From positions 33,186 through 97,185 of the forward strand of contig JADNRY010000232.1 of the NCBI GenBank assembly GCA_015501585.1: 64,000 bases of DNA, read 5' to 3'. Source of the stretch: Rhodocollybia butyracea. Taxonomy: Eukaryota > Basidiomycota > Agaricomycetes > Agaricales > Omphalotaceae. Positions 57,879 through 64,000 of the stretch are shown here, piece after piece (the stretch's first letter is position 1; every line of letters starts with the position of its first letter). The notes beneath the pieces are model-generated. The model was not told the origin of the DNA, ran no database searches, and saw only the letters and a list, made by a program, of their open reading frames with translations. A program made the position numbers and the translations under genes.

Positions 57879-59218
57879 TTATGTTCCATTGAAAGCTGAA
57901 GTATGTTGGACTGTCACAAAAGTGAATGTCTTTGTCTGGAGCCCATGTGTATCCCAGAGGTTTGGTGACCTTGTTAATGTTGCAGAATGCATATGTGAAT
58001 AATTGGTCTTCAGCAGATTGTGGAGAGAGGACAATAAATCCTGTTGTGGAAATGTGAAGTCATTGTCAAATTCTTCCCGTTCACCACTTGGAGAGTATGG
58101 CCTTGGTATAAACAGGTGCCCACGCTGGTGTATTACGCCTCCAGCTGCATTCACCCTTTCACGGAGCTGTGATTGGAGTGAGTTGTATTGTTCTAGGTAG
58201 CATTTAGGATTCTAAGCCAAAAGTGATCATCAACCCATTTTGTGATGGTCCTAGACCTGAACCACAGCTGATGTCTATTCCAGCATCAGCTGTTTGTCCA
58301 AATGCTCCCCCTGTGGATGTGCATCCAAACATGTTTCTGGTGTCTGGGCAGTACAGATCGTCCGATACATGTATAACGACTCCTGCCCATTGAGAGGGAT
58401 GTAGCGGGATGAGGCGATATGCCTCTGAGATGTCCCTGACGGCACCCTGCGAGCCCGGAGGTAGCGTCCAAATCAAACGACATGTATTAGCAAATGTGCC
58501 CCAAAGGCACAGGTATAGAGTAGAATTGATGTGCAAATAATAGAAGATATTGGATTGCAGAGAGAAGGTATAAGTACAGGGTGGTACGGATAAGATAGAT
58601 TTTGAGCAGACAGAATTTCCCTGGTTTACCTGATCTGGGAATCATGGAGATAGGTGATGTTTGGAATGGACCTAGCGCTGCTTTGATAACTGTGCGGGAA
58701 TAAGGCCCAAGCCAGTGCCCAGTCGATAGTTCCTTCTCCATCACTGTTTGGAAAGCAGCTTGGTGTTCGAGGGATTTGAGCCAATTAGGAGGTGAAAATG
58801 TGTACTGAATGTTTGGTATTCCTATATGGAAACCATAGCATATGGAATTAGCAAGTGTAGGATATTTGTGAGTAAGGTTAAATTTAGTCAGCTGGCGATG
58901 CCAGACTTCTGCGTCTAGTGGTGTGCTCATCCCTTGCTTACATGCCTTCAGCGCAGCCATCAGCTCCATGAGCGGTGCTGCCACATCCTGAGCAGTGGTG
59001 CTTCTCTGGGTGCTTTTGGTTGGTACATCCATTTGGGCATTGCCACTCTGCACAGAGCTCCAGGCCTTTGTGTGTCCTCGGGTGATTTCAAGGAAGTGTT
59101 GGGCATTCCAGTCACAGAGGACATCCTGTTTTCCATTCCATAGTTTCGTATGGGAACACCGTCGGACATTGTGGCAGTCACGGCCAAGGCATTTGTGCAG
59201 CGGGAGAGCGGGAGGCAA
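57879..59218 (-). pseudogene. Reverse transcriptase of the DIRS-like element
   Basis: NIQYTFSPPNWLKSLEHQAA, ELSTGHWLGPYS, ALGPFQTSPISMIPRSGKPG, then after a frame change WTLPPGSQGAVRDISEAYRL, HPSQWAGVVIHVSDDLYC, STGGAFGQTADAGID and, in a third frame, the active-site motif KWVDDHFWLRI (58,204-58,245). The GPI-TKWVDD join needs one extra C. The catalytic Asp pair is present. Confidence 0.8.
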
Positions 59219-59359
59219 TCTGCTTCATGAAACAACTTCTGAAAGGATCAGATGGGCATTGGTTGTTTTGGCTTTTTTGGGCAATGTGGTGGATATGGGA
59301 TGGCTGAGATTTAGCGGATGAGCGCTGGTTCGTGGGTGCTGAAGGAGGTGTAGCTTGGA

Positions 59360-59600
59360 TAGCGTGTTATTTTAGACTGTAGTTGTGCTGTTGCTGCGTT
59401 CATCTCTGTGTTGGGACACAAGATGTTGTGTGACAGTAGCGTGTGGTGTTAGCATTACATAGTAGCAATGTTAGGTGGTAGCATAGTGGTAGCATGAGGT
59501 ATTAGTGATGTTAGCATTAGCATTGGCGTAGCATTTGTATTAGCGTTTAGCATCAGCGGCGACATTAGCAGCGGGTGTAGCTAAAGGCAGGATGAATAGC
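59360..59600. repeat. Low-complexity TTAGCAT-rich stretch
   Basis: Irregular TTAGCA/GTAGCAT units repeated many times between the gag-like and RT ORFs. Confidence 0.6.
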
Positions 59601-60051
59601 ATGAGGAGAGGGGAAGCAGAGTTTAGTTAGAGACTCTGATGTTGTTTCATTGGACAATGGACATACTGTTTAGTGCCTGTGTGTGAGCTCGAGTATGATT
59701 TGCTTGCGGCAATCCTCAAGGATGTCCTGGCATGACTGATAGGTCAAACAGTTTCTGGCATTCAACTGCCTCATAGAATGTGAATCGCATTTCAGCATGG
59801 TACAATGCCATTACCAGTTGCCGTTGGCTGCTGGAGCTCCCGATGCATATCCATATTCCTGTAGAATTCCACAAACATTTGCACATATTTTGGTTATAGT
59901 TGCCAATGGGAATGGTGCCTGAAGGAAGCGCTTTTGGCACGTTGTACTGTGGCCAGGAGAGTTTCAAGTCAGGAATGGCATTTGGGGATGTGGGAGAGTT
60001 GTGGAGCCCATCAAAGTTAAGGTGGGATTGGAACTGTTGTATCATTGTTAG

Positions 60052-60550
60052 TTACCAGCTGGAAGCAATTGGTTTCAGATGTGTCTCGAGTGCGTTTGTG
60101 AGCTCTTGTGAAGCTTCTGGAGTAGGTGCCAAAGCGTGAAGTATTTCCGAGCCGCCATTATCTTTCGAGCATGCAGATGGATGTGTAGAGGACGGAGGTG
60201 ATTTCTGTTCTTGGTGGAAGCTGTAGAGAGGAGTCCACTTCTTCTCTGTTTCCTTTGCTACTTCTGCTTTGCGCTGTTCTTGTTCCACTGCTACGCTCTT
60301 CATGCCACTTCTTTTCTTCTTGTGCCTGTTGCTCTGCCAAAGCTTGGTCTGCCTGTGTTGAGCCTGATAGGGCTTGTAGTGCTGTGTTTTTGGCTTGCAT
60401 TGTTCGCATAATTTCTGTGTAGCAAGTGCGTTGTTTGTGATATCTAGATATTTGCGTCTGAGATGAGTGCATTGCGCACAAACGCGTATGTGTTCCTGCG
60501 AATTCTGGGCAGGGAATCTTGCTTGGATCATGTTCTATTCGGTTGGCCAT
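60052..60550 (-). pseudogene. Gag-like ORF of the DIRS-like element
   Basis: Starts MANRIEHDPSKIPCPEFAG at 60,550, Cys/His-rich (HTRLCAMHSSQ), then a Gln/Ala/Glu-rich coiled region (ALAEQQAQEEKKWHEERS). It switches frame near 60,300 into AVEQEQRKAEVAKETEKKW and ends LKPIASSW at 60,052. Confidence 0.55.
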
Positions 60551-62339
60551 ATTGAGTATGAGAAAATAAGAGACAGTAAGATTCAGTTTTGTAAAGAAAA
60601 GACAGTGAGCTACGCTAGTAGTAGTGAGTCTTTTGGCGGACACGACTGTAGCGGCAAAGTGAGCAGACGCTGCATCACATGTCATACTAAGACTAAAGTT
60701 TGCCGTGCTTGTTTCACTCATTTGCAAACAGCCAACCATCCAACATACTATCTCTATTGCTTAAGCAAGATACGTACGTATGAAGACTCCTTGCCTTTCT
60801 TTCCGCTTCAACATCACTGATGAGGCTTAGAATTTGAAGGGACTGAGATAACTCTGTATATTGGTGTAACATTGTTTAATCCAATTCACCTTTCCTGTCC
60901 ACTGAGCACTGATCTTCTAGGTGCAGCTGTACTTCATTATTCCAGTGTTTTGAGACTGTTTCAAGACCTTCACTCACTTGATGCACTGTTCCGCTTGTTC
61001 ACTCCCCTGTGGCGTTTTTAGTGGTGAATACAGAATGCTAAAGAGCAAAAACAAGAAGGAAAGGAAGAAGGAGCTGGCTACAGGTGTCCCTATTTAAGAA
61101 ATAACAGGTCCATGCTACACGCATGGCATGCAAGGGGACGGCATGGAAATAGAAAATGACGTTGAGTGCCTAATTATCTTGTTCCCATGACTTCTTCCTG
61201 CTTGCATTGTAGCTCATGTTACATGACTCTATTCGAAGGAACCGGTCTTATACTGTTCACCTCACAGTCTGTAACCACGTAACCCTCCACCACCTTAACT
61301 ATCAAAGCAATTTTAGCCCCACGACATGTCTTTCAACAGAGCTTACAGCCAAAAACACACCCATATCTCCGGCAGTAAACAAAGCTCTCAAGAAACTCCC
61401 TACCAAGCCATCTTGAAAACAATGCGGAGCTTGAAACAATGCCTGTTGATGACACACACTAGACACGGGCTGTCATGAACGCTCTTGCACCCCCAATGCC
61501 TTCTGCTGAAGCCAACATGGATATCTCAGATGTCAAATGATCAAATCCACAATCTCAACTGATGATGAAGTTTTTGGCAAACTTAGAAAGGGCCCTTTTT
61601 TATGGGTTACTAATGCCTATTCTGGGTCCCACATAACCGTAGAGCCAATGAGGAGGACAAAAAAGGAAGTTTAGTAGTGAGGTCTCCTGGACGCCAGGGC
61701 GATGCTGTTGCTGAACTCAGAACTGGATGGCCAACTCATAGTGCGGCCACACCCATGCAGATAGTCTTCCCCAATACGTTTTTGGAAATGGCACGGCATT
61801 TCTCCTCGCTTTCATCTACCTTGCTTTTACCTAGGAATGGATTATCAATAAGATCCACCTCTACAAACAGACCAAGGTTCTGGTTTTAGCATCAAAAACC
61901 TTCATTGTTGAGAGAGGGATGTTATCAAGAAGCTAAAGGATGAAAAATATTGACCTGAAGGACAAAAATCTAACCAGGATCTAACCAGAGGCAACTGTCC
62001 AATATTATACTTCCGAGACTAAGCGATACAACAACAATCCCGACAGTCCTTGCCCAAAATTCTCCAAGTATGCTTCACTTTCTTATAACTAACGTGATCC
62101 AGAAAAATCCTTCAAATTCTGATTTCCCAAAGAAATGGACCTCCAAACTCGCCACTAAGTATAATGATAGCTTCAATGAGGTGTCCTATAACATCAGGTA
62201 GTTGCACATCAATTCCGAAGCACTTTATCCCGAATATCATCGGGCTTTTCAATCTTTGATCATGTGCCATCATCACTAGAAGGAAATTTTTGTTTGTTCG
62301 CTATAAAAGTGGTATTAAGATGTCAAGCATTTGCTTTTG
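60551..62339. other. Region without recognised genes, right of the DIRS-like element
   Basis: Possibly the element's 5' non-coding part plus an older insertion. Stretches near 61,560-61,900 read as broken coding (GKLRKGPFLWVTNAYSGSHI, RSPGRQGDAVAELRTG), suggesting a decayed gene or transposon, but no family is recognised. Array spacer similarity restarts at about 62,340. Confidence 0.4.
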
Positions 62340-62830
62340 GGTGAAAAACATAAAGTTCAATGTCAAAACTGCCTGATCTTTTTTACCGCGCTTGAGTCGG
62401 GACCCCAAGACACTCTGTTTCTGAGTAAGTACCAGATACTGCCCTATACTGCCACATTGCATCCAAGGAAAGAGCCTGAGGGATGCAAAACTTGAAACAA
62501 GGTGGAAGACTTTATTCAATATTTGAATTCAGTTTCCAATATACATGTTCAACAGGGAGGTTCATCACTGGGTCTAATATTGAGGACTAATCTTACCTTT
62601 ATGTTGTTGCTATCCTCTCCCTACCTGATATTGCCTCTCTGAGGGCTTGCAGTCTAACTTCCTTGCAGTGTGGATTGAGCTTGCCATTTCTCTGAACTCT
62701 GGAGTCTGGCTGTTCCCTTGTGGGACCCTGTAGAGTGAAGCCGAGTATACTTACCACTACTACTGGTGACCAAATGTTGTTTGATCCAAGTGGTCTACTA
62801 AGTTTACATACACAGAACCAAAATGATTCC
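62340..62830 (+). repeat. Array spacer copy right of the DIRS-like element, with a small insertion
   Basis: 62,345-62,570 matches 52,170-52,400 (CATAAAGTTCAATGTCAAAA, TACCGCGCTT, TGCCACATTGCATC, GAGGTTCATCACTGG). 62,761-62,830 matches 43,500-43,610 (TGGTGACCAAA, TTTACATACACAGAAC). About 190 bp (62,571-62,760) is inserted between them. Confidence 0.75.
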
Positions 62831-63876
62831 TTTTTTGTTTTGGTCTATGGGGCCCTCTAAAGTTATTCAAAAGGCCCTCAAAGACAAATTCCAGTCCTTT
62901 GGATGCAGCTTCGCCAAGATCAATGTAGAATATTCCTGGAAAATGAGATGCAGTGATGGGATTCTCAAGCTTGTTGTCAATAACACATTGACAGAACCTC
63001 AATAAAGAGTAAGGTAGGTTAAGAGCACAAGATATGGAGAAACTTACTCTTCAGGGTTATCGTCAAACTCTACAAACTTACTCGGAGTGCAAAGCATTCA
63101 AGCTATCTGGAGATGGTTCCATCCACGAGATTGACTCTTCTTTTTGTTTCAATTTATGGGTGGTTTGAACATGCCGCAATGAGCTTCTATTATATCGAGA
63201 AAGGTGTTCTTAAGTTTGCAGATGTCTTGCAAAACAGCGTCACTCCCGGAATGTTGACATCTAAAAATGGAATTCATGTCTAAGAAAATAAATAGTAAGG
63301 AAAATACCTCGCTAATGAGCTTGTCCAGAGCATCCACTTCAAGAACTGATGAAATCCCAGTTTCAAAGGAAGAGGAAGGAACACTGCATTTGAGGATCTC
63401 ATACACCTCCAAAAGTTCAGTTCTAGGAAATTTGTGAGCATATATTGACAAAATATGAAAAGTTACACACTGTTCTTGTTCTTCGAGTTCAAGATCACCC
63501 ATGCAGCCTTCAACAATGATGCTGTCAGATTCTAAACCAACCTGAAAGACCAGTGCCACAGGAAACTTGGTGACCAGCTGGTTGTTATCCATCGAGCACT
63601 GTTTTTGAACGCCTCAAGTCCAACTTTGGCAACCCTGGAAAGCAGTAAGATTAAATCTGTTACATTAAGCAATATACTACTTTTTCTTTCCTTCTTCTCT
63701 AGCTGCTCCATGATATTACCATTTCTACCCTTTCTGCGCTTTGCGTGTTGAGCATCGTTGCTGTCCAGGTCTTCTTCATTGCCTTTGTTTTCAGTCTGGC
63801 TTTCACTGTCCTCGACCTCAGATTCTAGCTTTTTTTTGCATTTTTTCAATGTCGAGGGACTCAGTTTGTTGGCCAA
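62831..63876 (-). CDS. Unidentified - strand gene fragment at window end
   Basis: ORFs 63,532-63,876 (KKCKKKLESEVEDSESQTEN, HAKRRKGRNG, AKVGLEAFKNSAR), 63,149-63,592 (MDNNQLVTKFPVALVFQ, GCMGDLELEEQEQCVTFHIL, KNTFLDIIEAHCGMF) and 62,760-63,002 (CVIDNKLENPITASHFPGI, KGLEFVFEGLL) look like consecutive pieces of one protein. The first two need a 1-nt frame correction near 63,592. I do not recognise the family; a transposon protein is possible. It runs leftward into array spacer, so its 3' end is probably truncated. Confidence 0.4.
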
Positions 63877-64000
63877 GGAAATCCGGTCAGCAGAAGAGAG
63901 TCAAGGGGATGCCGGGATTGTGGTCCATTACACCCCAATGGGTGGTTGGTTGGTGCCGGGAGCCCACTAAAATATTTTTTGTACCCACCTCTTGCAGTGA

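Larger units (their letters stand above)
54818..60550 (-). mobile_element. DIRS-like (tyrosine-recombinase) retrotransposon, decayed
   Basis: On the - strand: gag-like ORF, then RT, RNase H, and a tyrosine recombinase ending LHHELIRYTMPPVH at 54,818, the arrangement of DIRS-like retroelements common in Agaricomycetes. Frame changes occur in every domain, the recombinase is split by a solo LTR, and one of its catalytic residues is changed, so it is not autonomous. Terminal repeats were not located, so the true ends lie outside these coding limits (array similarity is lost from about 54,363 to 62,340). Confidence 0.8.

Noticed and set aside
62571..62760. Small insertion in spacer as a SINE or MITE
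   Set aside because: Flanking ACTGG/CTACTGG repeats are too short and ambiguous, and no terminal structure is visible.

Overview
The window is nuclear DNA of a mushroom-forming basidiomycete (Agaricomycetes). The signs are genes with many ~50-60 nt GT-AG introns, proteins typical of that class (a UTP20-type processome protein, a fungal copper amine oxidase, orphan 7TM proteins, F-box/LRR proteins) and Agaricomycete-type Copia and DIRS-like retroelements. No rRNA, tRNA or CRISPR array was recognised.

Layout. 1-16,040 is a conventional gene-dense region: the 3' part of a UTP20 homologue (+), a small secreted protein gene (+), S-adenosylmethionine synthetase (-), a myotubularin-type phosphoinositide phosphatase (-) and a GPI-anchored cupredoxin-like protein (-). 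A copper amine oxidase (CAO, +, 17,498-20,698) diverges from the cupredoxin gene. A 1.8-kb element with 26-bp perfect terminal inverted repeats follows (21,334-23,134).

23,600-54,300 is a tandem array of seven paralogous genes (+ strand) for seven-transmembrane proteins. All share the same roughly ten-exon structure and a TATA-like block 33-41 nt before the ATG. Five copies read through all exons; two carry a 1-nt frame disruption. Most spacers carry a decayed copy of the CAO terminal exons, so the array appears to have grown by duplicating a unit that began inside the neighbouring CAO gene. Spacers alternate short and long, and the long ones also hold an unidentified broken module and an F-box gene, nearly intact only in the third (49,768-51,497). 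A Copia element (26,331-31,853, 5-bp target duplication) interrupts the unit of the second copy, and a ~1.1-kb insert enlarges one of that copy's introns.

54,800-60,550 is a decayed DIRS-like (reverse transcriptase / RNase H / tyrosine recombinase) element on the - strand, with a solo LTR (55,441-56,197) nested in its recombinase. Array spacer sequence resumes near 62,340, so the retroelement landed within the array. The right end holds an unidentified - strand gene fragment.

Two themes recur. Catalytic residues of both retroelements are lost by G-to-A changes in CpG context, as expected from methyl-cytosine deamination. Single-nucleotide frame breaks, often in homopolymers, occur even in conserved housekeeping genes, which suggests assembly indels and calls for caution in labelling copies pseudogenes.
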